Both the position numbers and the translations under genes were made by a program. 64,000 nucleotides of DNA from Antarctobacter heliothermus (GTDB taxonomy: Bacteria; Pseudomonadota; Alphaproteobacteria; Rhodobacterales; Rhodobacteraceae): assembly GCF_002237555.1 (NCBI RefSeq), contig NZ_CP022540.1, positions 558,001 through 622,000 on the forward strand, read 5' to 3'. This document shows, piece after piece, positions 8,456 through 17,676 of the stretch (position 1 is its first letter; the number at the start of each line of letters is the position of its first letter). Below the pieces are notes generated by a model that was not told where the DNA came from, made no database searches, and was given only the letters and a program-made list of their open reading frames with translations.

Positions 8456-9619
8456 ATGGCCAAAGACCAGATCGACCCTGTCGAAGCCCTGCGTCAGAAC
8501 ACCTCTGTCCCGTTTGAGCGCGCCCGCGCCATGCCCGTCGATGTCTACACGACGCAGGCCTTTGTTGACGAAGAATTGGCACATGTCTTCCGCAAGGATT
8601 GGTACTGCATCGGGCGGGCCGACGCGCTGAAAAACCCCGGCGATTACGTCACCTGCGAACTGGCCGGTCAGCCCATCGTGGTCCTTCGCGATCGCGAAGG
8701 CACACTGCGTGCGCTCAGCAACGTCTGCCTGCACCGCATGTCGACGCTGTTGCAGGGGCGTGGCAACACGCGGTCTATTGTCTGCCCTTACCACGCCTGG
8801 ACCTACAATCTGGATGGCAAGCTACGCGGCGCGCCCGCAATGACCCTGAACGAGGGGTTCTGCAAAGACGCCTACGCCCTGCCCCCCGTGCGGTGTGAGG
8901 AATGGCTGGGCTGGGTCTTTGTCTCGCTCGACGCTGACGCCGCGCCGGTGGCCGAAAAACTGGCCGAGGTCGAGGCAATGGTCGCTGGCTACGACATGAC
9001 CAACTACACAGAGGCGTTCTACGAAGAACACGTCTGGGACACCAACTGGAAGGTGCTGGCCGAAAACTTTATGGAAAGCTATCACCTGCCGGTCTGCCAC
9101 GCGGGCACAATCGGCGGGCTATCGCGGCTGGAGGACATGATCTGCCCACCGGGGCGCGACGCCTTCAACTATCACACGATCCTCAAGGACGATAAACTGC
9201 GCATCGCCATGGCGCATCCGTCGAATGACCGACTGAAGGGCGATGAACGGCGCACGACATTCCTGCTGGCGATCTACCCCAGCCTGATGATCACGCTGAC
9301 GCCGGGATATTTCTGGTATCTGTCGCTGCATCCCAAGGGACCGGGGCAGGTCCACATCCGCTTTGGTGGCGGTATGTCGGACGATTACGCCGATGATCCG
9401 GATGCGCAGGACAACTTTACCGCGCTCAAGATCCTTCTGGATGACGTCAATGTCGAGGACCGCGGCTGTACCGAAAAGGTCTATCGCGGCCTGTGTTCCG
9501 CCCTCGCCGAACCGGGGCACCTCAGCCATCTCGAACGCCCCAACTATGATTTTGCGCAATACCTCATGTCCCGGATCGACGCCTCCAAGCGCGCCGATCA
9601 AGACGCCGCTGGAGATTAA
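8456..9619 (+). CDS. Rieske non-heme iron oxygenase, alpha subunit
   Basis: The 387-residue protein is a Rieske-type oxygenase. The [2Fe-2S] ligands are Cys91 and His93 (NVCLHRM) and Cys110 and His113 (CPYHAWTYN). The mononuclear iron ligands are His210 and His215 in NFMESYHLPVCH. Members close to this layout often demethylate or cleave quaternary or methylated amines (for example betaine, carnitine or stachydrine oxygenases), using electrons from a separate reductase. No dedicated reductase is seen nearby. The gene leads a run with ridA and a DUF1028 gene. The substrate is not known. Confidence 0.9.
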   Translation: MAKDQIDPVEALRQNTSVPFERARAMPVDVYTTQAFVDEELAHVFRKDWYCIGRADALKNPGDYVTCELAGQPIVVLRDREGTLRALSNVCLHRMSTLLQGRGNTRSIVCPYHAWTYNLDGKLRGAPAMTLNEGFCKDAYALPPVRCEEWLGWVFVSLDADAAPVAEKLAEVEAMVAGYDMTNYTEAFYEEHVWDTNWKVLAENFMESYHLPVCHAGTIGGLSRLEDMICPPGRDAFNYHTILKDDKLRIAMAHPSNDRLKGDERRTTFLLAIYPSLMITLTPGYFWYLSLHPKGPGQVHIRFGGGMSDDYADDPDAQDNFTALKILLDDVNVEDRGCTEKVYRGLCSALAEPGHLSHLERPNYDFAQYLMSRIDASKRADQDAAGD

Positions 9620-9620
9620 C

Positions 9621-10037
9621 ATGGCCCACACCCGCATCCGCACCTTCAACACCAGCGATACCTATCCCGAACAGAATCTGGACAACGATCTGTGTCAGGC
9701 GGTCGTGACGCGGGGCGGCAGCACGGTCTGGATGCGTGGGCAATGCCCGCAGGATCTGGACACCGCCAAAAACCTCGACAGTCACGACCCCGTCGAGCAA
9801 ACCCACAAGGTGATGCAAAACATCCGCCAGCTGATCGAAGAGGCGGGCGGCACGATGGAGCATCTGGTCAAGGTGGTGGTCTACATCACCGACGTGCGTC
9901 ACCGCGAGGCGGTATACCGGACGATGGGCGAATACATCAAAGGCGTACACCCGGTGTCCACCGGTTTGGTCGTGCAGGCGCTTGCCCGCCCCGAGTGGCT
10001 GGTCGAGATCGACGCCACAGCCGTCATCCCGGATTGA
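9621..10037 (+). CDS. RidA family protein (reactive imine/enamine deaminase type)
   Basis: The ATG at 9621 follows the Rieske stop by one base and gives a 138-residue protein, the normal size for the YjgF/YER057c/RidA family. GGTMEHLVKVVVYITD and the C-terminal ARPEWLVEIDATAVIP are characteristic. RidA proteins hydrolyse enamine or imine intermediates released by PLP or flavin enzymes. That fits a cluster containing both a flavin amine dehydrogenase and a PLP decarboxylase. It is probably a pathway-specific paralogue and not the housekeeping RidA. Confidence 0.9.
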   Translation: MAHTRIRTFNTSDTYPEQNLDNDLCQAVVTRGGSTVWMRGQCPQDLDTAKNLDSHDPVEQTHKVMQNIRQLIEEAGGTMEHLVKVVVYITDVRHREAVYRTMGEYIKGVHPVSTGLVVQALARPEWLVEIDATAVIPD

Positions 10038-10085
10038 GAGCAAAGATTTGGGTATTTTCACAGAGAAGAAACACGAGGACGCGCC

Positions 10086-10760
10086 ATGACCTTTTCGCTT
10101 GTCGCGCGCTGCGCGGACACCGGCATGTTTGGGCTGGCGATTTCATCCTCTTCCCCTGCAGTGGCGGCGCGGTGCGCCTATGCGCGGGCGGGAGTTGGGG
10201 CCGTGGCCTCACAGAATGTCACCGACCCAACGCTGGGCCCGCTGGCGCTGGACCTGATGCAGGGCGGGATGAACGCGGCAGAGGCGGTGGCCGAGGTACA
10301 GCGTCGCGGCAAATTCATCGAATACCGGCAGGTGCTGGCGGTCGACACGCAGGGACAAACGGCAATCCATTCGGGGCCGAACTCCTTGGGGATCTGGACC
10401 CAAGCGCAGGGGCGCGATGTGGCCTCTGGCGGCAACATGCTGGCCAATGACGGCGTGCCCGCGGCCATCGTGGCGGCGTTCGAGGGCGCGCAGGGCCATC
10501 TGGGCGACCGTCTGATTGCCGCAATGCGCGCCGGGCTGGCGGCGGGTGGCGAGGCCGGGCCGGTGCATTCGGCGGGAATGTTGATGGTGGACAAGGTCAG
10601 CTGGCCGGTCGCCGACCTGCGCATTGACTGGACCGAGGAGTGCCCGATCGAGGCCGTTGCCACCGCGTGGGATATCTACAAGCCGCAACTGGATGCCTAT
10701 ATTCAGCGCGCCCTAGACCCGCGCGAAGCGCCATCCTACGGCGTTCCGGGCGACGAATAG
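10086..10760 (+). CDS. DUF1028 family protein (Ntn-hydrolase-like fold)
   Basis: The 224-residue protein begins MTFSLVARCADTGMFGLAIS and contains SQNVTDPTLGPLALDLM, both hallmarks of the DUF1028 family, whose fold resembles Ntn-hydrolases. The biochemical role is not settled in general. It sits 48 bases after the ridA-like gene on the same strand and probably belongs to the Rieske transcript. In this context it could cleave an amide or cyclic intermediate, but that is only inference. Confidence 0.85.
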   Translation: MTFSLVARCADTGMFGLAISSSSPAVAARCAYARAGVGAVASQNVTDPTLGPLALDLMQGGMNAAEAVAEVQRRGKFIEYRQVLAVDTQGQTAIHSGPNSLGIWTQAQGRDVASGGNMLANDGVPAAIVAAFEGAQGHLGDRLIAAMRAGLAAGGEAGPVHSAGMLMVDKVSWPVADLRIDWTEECPIEAVATAWDIYKPQLDAYIQRALDPREAPSYGVPGDE

Positions 10761-10829
10761 CCCCTGCCCCTTGCGCGCCCCGAGTATCAGGGACAAAGCT
10801 TGAGCGACCCAATCGTTCAAGGAAACAGA

Positions 10830-11765
10830 ATGCTGAGGTACACCCTCCGGCAATTGGAGTATTTCGTTGCCGTCGGCGAGGCGGGCAGCATTGCCCGCGC
10901 GTCCGAGCGGATCAATGTCTCATCGCCGTCGATCTCTGCCGCGATCACCCAATTGGAGCAGGAATTCGGCCTGCCGCTGTTTGTGCGCCAGCATGCACAG
11001 GGGTTGTCGCTGACCCAAGGCGGGCGGCAGATGATGGAACAGGCGCGGCTGGTCCTGCGCGAAGCCTCGGCCCTGACCGATATCGCCGGGGATATTGCCG
11101 GCAAGGTGCGCGGGCCGCTGGCCATCGGCTGCCTGCTGACGTTTGCGCAACTGGTGCTGCCCGGTCTCCGGCGCGGGTTTGAGGCGCAATTCCCGGAGGT
11201 GCGCCTGCGGCAGGCCGAACTCAACCAGGTGGAATTGTTCAGCGCGCTGCGCCGGTCCGAAGTCGATCTGGCCTTGACCTACGATCTGGACCTGCCCGCC
11301 GATCTGCAATTCACCAGCCTCGTGCGCCTGCCGCCCATTGCCCTGATGGGCACCGGGCATCCTTTGGCGGACCGCGACGCGGTCACCATCGAGGAATTGA
11401 AAGATCATCCGATGGTCCTGTTGGACCTGCCGCTCAGCGCCGATTACTTTTTGTCCTTCTTCGACAAGGCGGGCGGCAAGCCCGTCATCGCCGAACGCAC
11501 CCGCGACATGGCGGTGATGCGCAGCCTTGTTGCCAATGACTTTGGCTATTCCATCGCCAATGTGCGACCCCTGAGTGACATTTCCCCGGATGGCAACCCG
11601 GTGCGCTGTGTGCCGATCACCGGTAACGTGCGGTCCCTGCGCATGGGGTTCCTGACCGCGCAGGACGCTGACCGGTCCAACGCGGTGCGCGCCTTCATCG
11701 AATATGGCATCGAACTGGTCCGCAGCGGACGGCTTTCCCGCATTGGCGGTGAACCGATGGTCTGA
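10830..11765 (+). CDS. LysR family transcriptional regulator
   Basis: The 311-residue protein has an N-terminal winged helix-turn-helix (RQLEYFVAVGEAGSIARASERINVSSPSISAAI split across residues 7-40) and a C-terminal ligand-binding domain. I chose the ATG at 10830, which has AAGGA about 5 bases upstream; a TTG at 10800 is also in frame. It lies in the middle of the amine-type cluster, and three TTAG-N7-CTAA dyads with T-N11-A geometry lie upstream of the pathway operons, so it is the best candidate for their regulator. The inducer is unknown. Confidence 0.9.
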   Translation: MLRYTLRQLEYFVAVGEAGSIARASERINVSSPSISAAITQLEQEFGLPLFVRQHAQGLSLTQGGRQMMEQARLVLREASALTDIAGDIAGKVRGPLAIGCLLTFAQLVLPGLRRGFEAQFPEVRLRQAELNQVELFSALRRSEVDLALTYDLDLPADLQFTSLVRLPPIALMGTGHPLADRDAVTIEELKDHPMVLLDLPLSADYFLSFFDKAGGKPVIAERTRDMAVMRSLVANDFGYSIANVRPLSDISPDGNPVRCVPITGNVRSLRMGFLTAQDADRSNAVRAFIEYGIELVRSGRLSRIGGEPMV

Positions 11766-11767
11766 CC

Positions 11768-11782
11768 TTAGCGCCTGCCTAA
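11768..11782. promoter_or_regulatory. LysR-type box TTAG-N7-CTAA (site B)
   Basis: TTAG at 11768-11771 and CTAA at 11779-11782 flank 7 bases, and the dyad extends to CTTAG/CTAAG. It lies just after the lysR stop and before the TMADH-like gene, whose start is at 11846 or slightly earlier. This is the second of three identical dyads. Confidence 0.6.
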
Positions 11783-11785
11783 GCC

Positions 11786-13927
11786 ATGCTTTCGCAGGGC
11801 AATCTTTCGGGGCAGGCCCGCATGGCTATCCTGCCCCCAAACATCATGGAGCAGACCTTGCGCGATCCCCGTTACGACATCCTGTTCGAGCCGCTAACCA
11901 TCGGCCCCGTCACTGCAAAAAACCGTTTTTACCAGGTGCCGCACTGCAACGGTGGCGGCTATCGCGATCCGTCGGCGGCGGCGGCCATGCGCGGGGTCAA
12001 GTCGCAGGGCGGCTGGGGTGTGGTGTTCACCGAGCAGTGTGAAATGCACCACACCTCTGAAATCACGCCATTTATCGAGCTGCGCCTGTGGGAGGATAAA
12101 GACATCCCCATGCTGGCCAAGATGGCGGACAATATGAAGGAACATGGCGCGCTGGCGGGCATTCAGTTGGCCTATTCCGGCATCAACGGGCCGAACCTGT
12201 ACACCAAGGAGGTGCCGCGTGCGGTGTCCCCCGGACCCATCCGCACCTTTACCAACGACCCGATGCAGGCCCGCGCCTTGTCAAAGGATGAGATCAAGGA
12301 CTTGCGCCGCTGGTTCGTGAATGCGGCGAAGCGGGCCAAGACCGGCGGGTTTGACCTGATCTGTCTTTATGGCGCACATGGATTTGGCATCTTCCAGCAT
12401 TTCCTGTCGCGCGCGACCAACATGCGTGACGATGAATACGGCGGGTCGTTGGAAAACCGCTCACGCTTTGCCCGCGAGGTGATCGCCGACATGCGCGATG
12501 CGGTGGGTGATACGATGGGGATCACCCTGCGTGTGTCCTTGGATGAGACCATCGGCGATCTTGGCTTTTCCAACACCGAGGTGCGCGAATTTGTGGAGAT
12601 GAACAAGGATCTGCCGGACCTTTGGGATCTGGCGCATGGAACGTGGGAGGATTGTTCCGGCCCGTCGCGCTTCAAGGAGGAAGGCGCGCAAGAGGCGCTG
12701 GTGCGCGGCATCCGCGAGTTGTCGGACAAGCCGGTGGTCGGTGTCGGGCGATTTACCTCTCCGGACGTGATGGCCAAGATGATCCGCAGCGGCACGCTGG
12801 ACGCCATCGGCTGTGCGCGGCCCTCGATTGCCGATCCATTCTTGCCGAAAAAGATCGAAGAGGGCCGGATCGAGGACATCCGCGAATGCATCGGATGCAA
12901 CATCTGCATCACCGGCGATATGACCATGTCGATCAGCCGTTGTACCCAGAACCCCACCTTCATGGAGGAATGGCGCAAGGGTTGGCACCCGGAACGGATG
13001 AACGCAAAGGGCGACAGCCAGTCGGTGCTGGTGGTCGGTGCCGGTCCTGCGGGGCTGGAGGCGACGCGCGCCTTGGCTGAACGCGGCTATGACGTCGCGC
13101 TGGCAGAAGCGGGTACAGCGGTCGGCGGGCGCGTTGCGCGCGAACGTCTGTTGCCAGGCCTGTCCGCGTGGGGGCGCGTTGCGGACTACCGCGAGTACCA
13201 AATCCGCCAGAAACCCAACGTGCAGACCTATTTCGACAGCGCGCTGGACGCCGACAGCATCCTTGAGTTCGGGTTTGAGAACATCTGTATCGCCACAGGC
13301 GCAAAGTGGCGGCGCGACGGGGTCGGCCGTCAGCATGTGGTGCCCTTCCCGATGGATGCAGCCACCCCGATCTACACACCCGACGACATCATGGACGGGC
13401 AACGCCCCTCTGGCCATGTGGTGATCTATGACGACGATCACTATTACATGGGCGGCGTTCTGGCCGAACTGTTGCGGCGGGAGGGATGTGAGGTGACCAT
13501 CGTCACGCCCTCTGCCTATCTTTCTGACTGGACGGTGAACACGCTGGAACAGCACACGATCCACCGGCGGCTGGCCGAAATGGGGGTTGAGATTGTGTTG
13601 AACCGGGGCGTCACCGCGATCGGCAAGGGGCATGTCGTGACCAACTGCACCTACACGGATCGCCTGACGGAAATTGGCTGTGACGCGGTTGTCGTGGCCA
13701 CCTCCAAGCTGGAAAGCAACGCGCTTTATACCGACCTTTTGGCGCGGCAGGGTGATTGGGCCGACGCGGGCATCAAATCGGTCAAAATCATCGGCGACGC
13801 CGAGGCCCCCGGGCCCATCGCCTGGGCCACCTACGCAGGCCACCGCTATGCGCGTGAGTTGGACGGCGAAGACATCGGCGATGCGCTGCCCTTCCGCCGC
13901 GAAATCACAGAGTTGGCGGCAGAATGA
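11786..13927 (+). CDS. Trimethylamine dehydrogenase-like FMN/[4Fe-4S] amine dehydrogenase
   Basis: The protein has an old-yellow-enzyme barrel, a [4Fe-4S] region CIGCNICITGDMTMSISRC and C-terminal nucleotide-binding domains, the full layout of trimethylamine/dimethylamine/histamine dehydrogenases and DgcA-type demethylases. FYQVPHC keeps the Cys that carries covalent 6-S-cysteinyl FMN in trimethylamine dehydrogenase, and CTQN and GWHPE are also shared. It would oxidatively demethylate or deaminate an amine. The start is uncertain: ATGs lie at 11786, 11822 and 11846, and family alignment favours 11846 (MEQTLRDPRYDILFEP). Using 11846 would also leave LysR box B as an upstream site. The stop overlaps the next start (ATGA at 13924). 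Confidence 0.88.
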   Translation: MLSQGNLSGQARMAILPPNIMEQTLRDPRYDILFEPLTIGPVTAKNRFYQVPHCNGGGYRDPSAAAAMRGVKSQGGWGVVFTEQCEMHHTSEITPFIELRLWEDKDIPMLAKMADNMKEHGALAGIQLAYSGINGPNLYTKEVPRAVSPGPIRTFTNDPMQARALSKDEIKDLRRWFVNAAKRAKTGGFDLICLYGAHGFGIFQHFLSRATNMRDDEYGGSLENRSRFAREVIADMRDAVGDTMGITLRVSLDETIGDLGFSNTEVREFVEMNKDLPDLWDLAHGTWEDCSGPSRFKEEGAQEALVRGIRELSDKPVVGVGRFTSPDVMAKMIRSGTLDAIGCARPSIADPFLPKKIEEGRIEDIRECIGCNICITGDMTMSISRCTQNPTFMEEWRKGWHPERMNAKGDSQSVLVVGAGPAGLEATRALAERGYDVALAEAGTAVGGRVARERLLPGLSAWGRVADYREYQIRQKPNVQTYFDSALDADSILEFGFENICIATGAKWRRDGVGRQHVVPFPMDAATPIYTPDDIMDGQRPSGHVVIYDDDHYYMGGVLAELLRREGCEVTIVTPSAYLSDWTVNTLEQHTIHRRLAEMGVEIVLNRGVTAIGKGHVVTNCTYTDRLTEIGCDAVVVATSKLESNALYTDLLARQGDWADAGIKSVKIIGDAEAPGPIAWATYAGHRYARELDGEDIGDALPFRREITELAAE

Positions 13928-15258
13928 AAGACCCGTTTCCCTTTGACCCCGCCGCGACGGATCAGATCCTTGAGTGGACCGCCCGTCGCATCGCCGACGG
14001 GCCAGACCCGAAACATGGCGCGCAGGCCTTTGCTGCGCTAGAGCCGATCCTCGGCGGGTCGATCACCGCAGACGGCATTGGGGGTGACGCTGCCTTTGAC
14101 CTGTTCACCAATACCATCGTGCCCTCGACCCGGCCTTTCGGACATCCCACCAGCCTGTCCTTTGTCGCATCCGCCCCTAGCCGCGCGGCGCTGAGTTTCG
14201 ACGCGGCCCTTGGCGCGGCTGGCATTTTTGCGGGCAATTGGGACGGCGGCGCGGGCGCGATCCATGCGGAAAATCAGGCGCTGCGCTGGATTGCCGATCT
14301 TGCCAGCTGGGGGGACAGCGCGGGCGGCGTGTTTGTGGCGGGCGGAACGCTGGGCAACCTGTCGGCCCTGCACGCGGCACGCGAATGGCATCGCCGCATC
14401 CACGGACGCCGCGACCGCCGCGCCATCCTCTGTTCGTCCGAGGCGCACAGTTCCATCGCCGCCGTCGCGCGGATCATGGATGTCGAGGTGATCCTTGTGC
14501 CTGCGGATGCCTTGGGGCGCATGTCCGGGGAGGCAGCAAAGGCCCACTTGGACGACCACGTCTTTGCCATCGTCGCCAACGGCGGCGCGACAAACTGCGG
14601 CGCGGTCGATGACATCGCCGGTCTGGCGGATTTGGCAGCGGCGCATGGACTGTGGTTACATGTCGACGGGGCCTATGGTGGCGCGGCGCTGGCCGATCCG
14701 GTCATACGGCCCGCGTTCGAAGGCATAGAGAAGGCCGACAGCCTGATCGTCGACCCGCACAAGTGGCTGTTTGCGCCCTATGACAGCTGCGCGCTGATCT
14801 ATCGCGATGCAGGTCACGGTGCGGCGGCGCATGGGCAGCAGGCGGTCTATCTGGACACCGTGGACAAGACCCACTGGAACCCCTCCGACTACGCCCTGCA
14901 CCTGACGCGGCGGGCGCGCGGCCTGCCGTTGTGGTACGCACTAGCCACACATGGCACCCGCGCCTACACGCAAGCTATCGCCGCCACGCGTGAGGTGGCA
15001 GAGGAGATTGCACAGGGGATCGCGGCCATAGAAGGGTTGGACCTGCTGCTTGGCCCACAACTGACGGTGATCCTGTTCCGTCCCAAGGACATGTCCGAGG
15101 ACGCCATGATAGCATGGGCCGAGGGGCATCGCCGATCCGGTGCGCTGCTGTGTTTGCCGACACGTTGGCGCGGCGAGATGGTGTTCCGCCTGTGTATCGT
15201 GAACCCGCAGACCGACCCTGATGCCGTGTTGGAAACGCTGAAAACGCTGATGCCATGA
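13924..15258 (+). CDS. PLP-dependent group II amino acid decarboxylase
   Basis: The 444-residue protein is a group II PLP decarboxylase (aromatic amino acid/diaminobutyrate/glutamate type). Lys280 in DPHKWLFAPYD would bind PLP, His175 in SEAHSSI would stack on the ring, and Asp248 in HVDGAYGG would bind the pyridine nitrogen. It starts inside the stop of the TMADH-like gene (ATGA) and ends inside the start of the M20 gene (ATGA at 15255), so all three are coupled. A decarboxylase beside an amine dehydrogenase suggests amino acid to amine to aldehyde chemistry. The substrate is unknown. Confidence 0.87.
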   Translation: MKDPFPFDPAATDQILEWTARRIADGPDPKHGAQAFAALEPILGGSITADGIGGDAAFDLFTNTIVPSTRPFGHPTSLSFVASAPSRAALSFDAALGAAGIFAGNWDGGAGAIHAENQALRWIADLASWGDSAGGVFVAGGTLGNLSALHAAREWHRRIHGRRDRRAILCSSEAHSSIAAVARIMDVEVILVPADALGRMSGEAAKAHLDDHVFAIVANGGATNCGAVDDIAGLADLAAAHGLWLHVDGAYGGAALADPVIRPAFEGIEKADSLIVDPHKWLFAPYDSCALIYRDAGHGAAAHGQQAVYLDTVDKTHWNPSDYALHLTRRARGLPLWYALATHGTRAYTQAIAATREVAEEIAQGIAAIEGLDLLLGPQLTVILFRPKDMSEDAMIAWAEGHRRSGALLCLPTRWRGEMVFRLCIVNPQTDPDAVLETLKTLMP

Positions 15259-16385
15259 CGTCAAGCCTTGAGATTCTCGACCGACTTGTCGGATTCGACA
15301 CGGTCAGCGCCCGGTCGAACCTGCCGCTGATCGCCTATGTCGAGGACTTCCTGAAATCACGCGGCTTTGCCGTCACCCGGGTGCCTGACCCCGAGCAGGA
15401 CAAGGCCGGGCTGTTCGCAAGCATCGGACCGACGGGCGCAGGAATCCTGTTGTCGGCCCACACCGATGTGGTCCCGGTCGAGGGCCAGACCTGGACCCGC
15501 GACCCGTTCCGCCTGACCATCGAAGGCGACCGCCTGTACGGACGCGGTACAACCGACATGAAGGGGTTTCTGGCCGCAATGCTGGCCTGCGCCGACAAGG
15601 CAGCGCGGCGGGAGTTGCGCGAACCACTGAAACTGGCGATCTCATACGATGAGGAAATCGGCTGTGTCGGCATCGCCAAGATGATCGACGCTTTGCCCTC
15701 CGCCATCGGCCTGCCCCGCGCCTGTATTGTGGGAGAGCCGACCTCGATGCAGGTCGCCGTGGGTCACAAGGGCAAAAGCGCGATCCGCGCCATCTGCCAC
15801 GGCGAGGCCGGGCATTCCGCGCTTGCGCCACGTTTCACCAACGCGCTGCACCTTGCCGCGGATCTGGTGGCCGGGTTGCGGGCGCTGCAAGACGATCTGG
15901 CAACGCATGGCGCACAGGACGACAGCTATGCGATCCCCTACAGCACTGTGCATGTGGGCAAACTGTCAGGCGGCACCGCGCTGAACATCGTCCCCGACCG
16001 GGCCGAGCTGTTGTTTGAGTTCCGCCACCTTGCCGCCGACGCCCCAGACAGCCTGATGGCGCGCATCCGCGCCCTTGCCGACGACATCGCCACCACCCAC
16101 GGCGCGGCGATTACGCTGGAGCAGGTCACCGCCTACCCCGGTCTGGACACCCCCGCCGACGCTGAGGTCACGCGCCTTGTCCAGCGCCTTGCCCGCAACC
16201 AGACGCTGACCAAGGTCGCCTTTGGGACAGAGGCCGGTTTCTTTGACGCCCTTGGCATCCCCACCGTTGTCTGCGGGCCCGGCGACATGGAGGCGCAGGG
16301 CCACAAACCGGACGAATACCTGCTGCATTCGCAGCTGGACGCCTGCGACTCGATGCTCGACTCGGTGCTCGACCATCTCGGCTGA
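15255..16385 (+). CDS. M20 family metallo-deacylase (acetylornithine deacetylase-like)
   Basis: The 376-residue protein has M20 zinc-site residues His69 and Asp71 (SAHTDVVPVEG), Asp101 (GRGTTDMKG) and catalytic Glu133/Glu134 (SYDEEIG), with a dimerisation lid in between. ArgE-type enzymes remove N-acyl groups from ornithine-like amino acids. Translational coupling to the decarboxylase argues for a catabolic role in this pathway and not arginine synthesis. It is the last gene before the ABC importer, which has its own LysR-type box. Confidence 0.87.
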   Translation: MTSSLEILDRLVGFDTVSARSNLPLIAYVEDFLKSRGFAVTRVPDPEQDKAGLFASIGPTGAGILLSAHTDVVPVEGQTWTRDPFRLTIEGDRLYGRGTTDMKGFLAAMLACADKAARRELREPLKLAISYDEEIGCVGIAKMIDALPSAIGLPRACIVGEPTSMQVAVGHKGKSAIRAICHGEAGHSALAPRFTNALHLAADLVAGLRALQDDLATHGAQDDSYAIPYSTVHVGKLSGGTALNIVPDRAELLFEFRHLAADAPDSLMARIRALADDIATTHGAAITLEQVTAYPGLDTPADAEVTRLVQRLARNQTLTKVAFGTEAGFFDALGIPTVVCGPGDMEAQGHKPDEYLLHSQLDACDSMLDSVLDHLG

Positions 16386-16485
16386 CCTTGCGAGGAATTC
16401 AATGTCGCTCAAAAATCATGCGTCTGCGGCATCTTTTTGTGCAACCATACGGGCGGCGGCAGGAAAACCCGTTTTTCGGCGCGTC

Positions 16486-16500
16486 TTAGGCTAAGGCTAA
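16486..16500. promoter_or_regulatory. LysR-type box TTAG-N7-CTAA (site C)
   Basis: TTAG at 16486-16489 and CTAA at 16497-16500 flank 7 bases. Within it CTTAG-G-CTAAG forms a second, tighter dyad. It lies 85 bases upstream of the GTG start of the importer ATPase, and it is the third copy of the dyad in this cluster. Confidence 0.6.
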
Positions 16501-16584
16501 TGACCGCTGAGGCAGTCGTTGCTTCTGACCTTCGGACGGCCTTTCTATGCTCCTGCCAGCAATCGGACCAAAGGCGGGGCGCGC

Positions 16585-17676
16585 GTGGCAACAGAAACAT
16601 CCAATGCGATCGACGTGCAAAACGCGGTCAAACGGTACGGCGATTTCACCGCTCTCAAACGCGTGTCGTTATCGATCCGGGACAATGAGTTCTTTACCCT
16701 GCTTGGCCCCTCTGGATGTGGCAAGACCACGCTCTTGCGGATGATCGCCGGGTTTGAGGACGTGACCGAGGGCGCGATCCACCTGTTCGGCGACGACATC
16801 GTAACCCTGCCGCCGCACAAGCGCCCGATCAACACGGTGTTCCAGAACTACGCCCTGTTTCCGCATATGACCGTGCTGGACAACGTCGGTTTCGGCCTTG
16901 AAATGCTGGGCAGTACCAAGTCAGAGGCCCGCGCCCGCGCGGGCGAGGTGCTGGAAATGGTGCAACTGTCGCAATTCGCGGCGCGCAAGCCATCGCAACT
17001 GTCGGGCGGTCAGCAACAACGTGTGGCCCTTGCCCGCGCGCTGGCACCGCGCCCCAAGGTGCTGCTGCTGGACGAACCGCTGAGCGCGCTGGACCTCAAG
17101 CTGCGCAAGGCGATGCAGATTGAGCTGAAGCACCTGCAACGCGACACCGGCATCACCTTTATCTTTGTCACCCATGATCAGGAAGAGGCGCTGACCATGT
17201 CCGACCGGATCGCCGTCATGTCCGCCGGTGAGGTGCAGCAACTGGGCGACGCGCGTGAGATCTATGACCGTCCCCGAAACATGTTTGTCGCGGATTTCAT
17301 CGGCGAGACTAACCTGCTGGAGGTCACGGTCGATACCGTGACCGATGGTCAGGCTGCCTGCCATCTGGGCGGCGGTAACCGTCTGACCTGCGACGCGGTC
17401 GAGGGCATCGGGCAGGGCGCAAAGGTCCACATGTCGCTGCGCCCCGAACGGCTGACCCTGTCCGCTGACCCCACACAGGGCGACAGCCTGAAGGGCCGCG
17501 TGCGCGAGAACATCTTTTCCGGCACCGACATCTCGACCATTCTGGACCTTGCTGACGGACCGGAATTTCGTGTCCGCGCGCCCAATTCCAGCCGGGGCGA
17601 CAGGCGCACCTTTGATCCAGGCACAGAGGTCTTCGTCAACATGGAGCAGGGGGCCGCGCGCCTCCTGATAGACTGA
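16585..17676 (+). CDS. ABC importer ATPase (PotA-like, spermidine/putrescine type)
   Basis: The 363-residue protein has Walker A (GPSGCGKTT), the signature LSGGQQQRVALARAL, Walker B (LLLDEPLSALD) and a C-terminal TOBE-like domain, as in PotA. I chose the GTG at 16585, which has an AAAGGCGGGG ribosome site upstream; an in-frame TTG at 16519 would add 22 unlikely residues. The stop overlaps the permease start (TGATG at 17674). It powers uptake by the two permeases and binding protein that follow. The polyamine-type family transports cationic small molecules, which fits methylated amines. Confidence 0.9.
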   Translation: MATETSNAIDVQNAVKRYGDFTALKRVSLSIRDNEFFTLLGPSGCGKTTLLRMIAGFEDVTEGAIHLFGDDIVTLPPHKRPINTVFQNYALFPHMTVLDNVGFGLEMLGSTKSEARARAGEVLEMVQLSQFAARKPSQLSGGQQQRVALARALAPRPKVLLLDEPLSALDLKLRKAMQIELKHLQRDTGITFIFVTHDQEEALTMSDRIAVMSAGEVQQLGDAREIYDRPRNMFVADFIGETNLLEVTVDTVTDGQAACHLGGGNRLTCDAVEGIGQGAKVHMSLRPERLTLSADPTQGDSLKGRVRENIFSGTDISTILDLADGPEFRVRAPNSSRGDRRTFDPGTEVFVNMEQGAARLLID

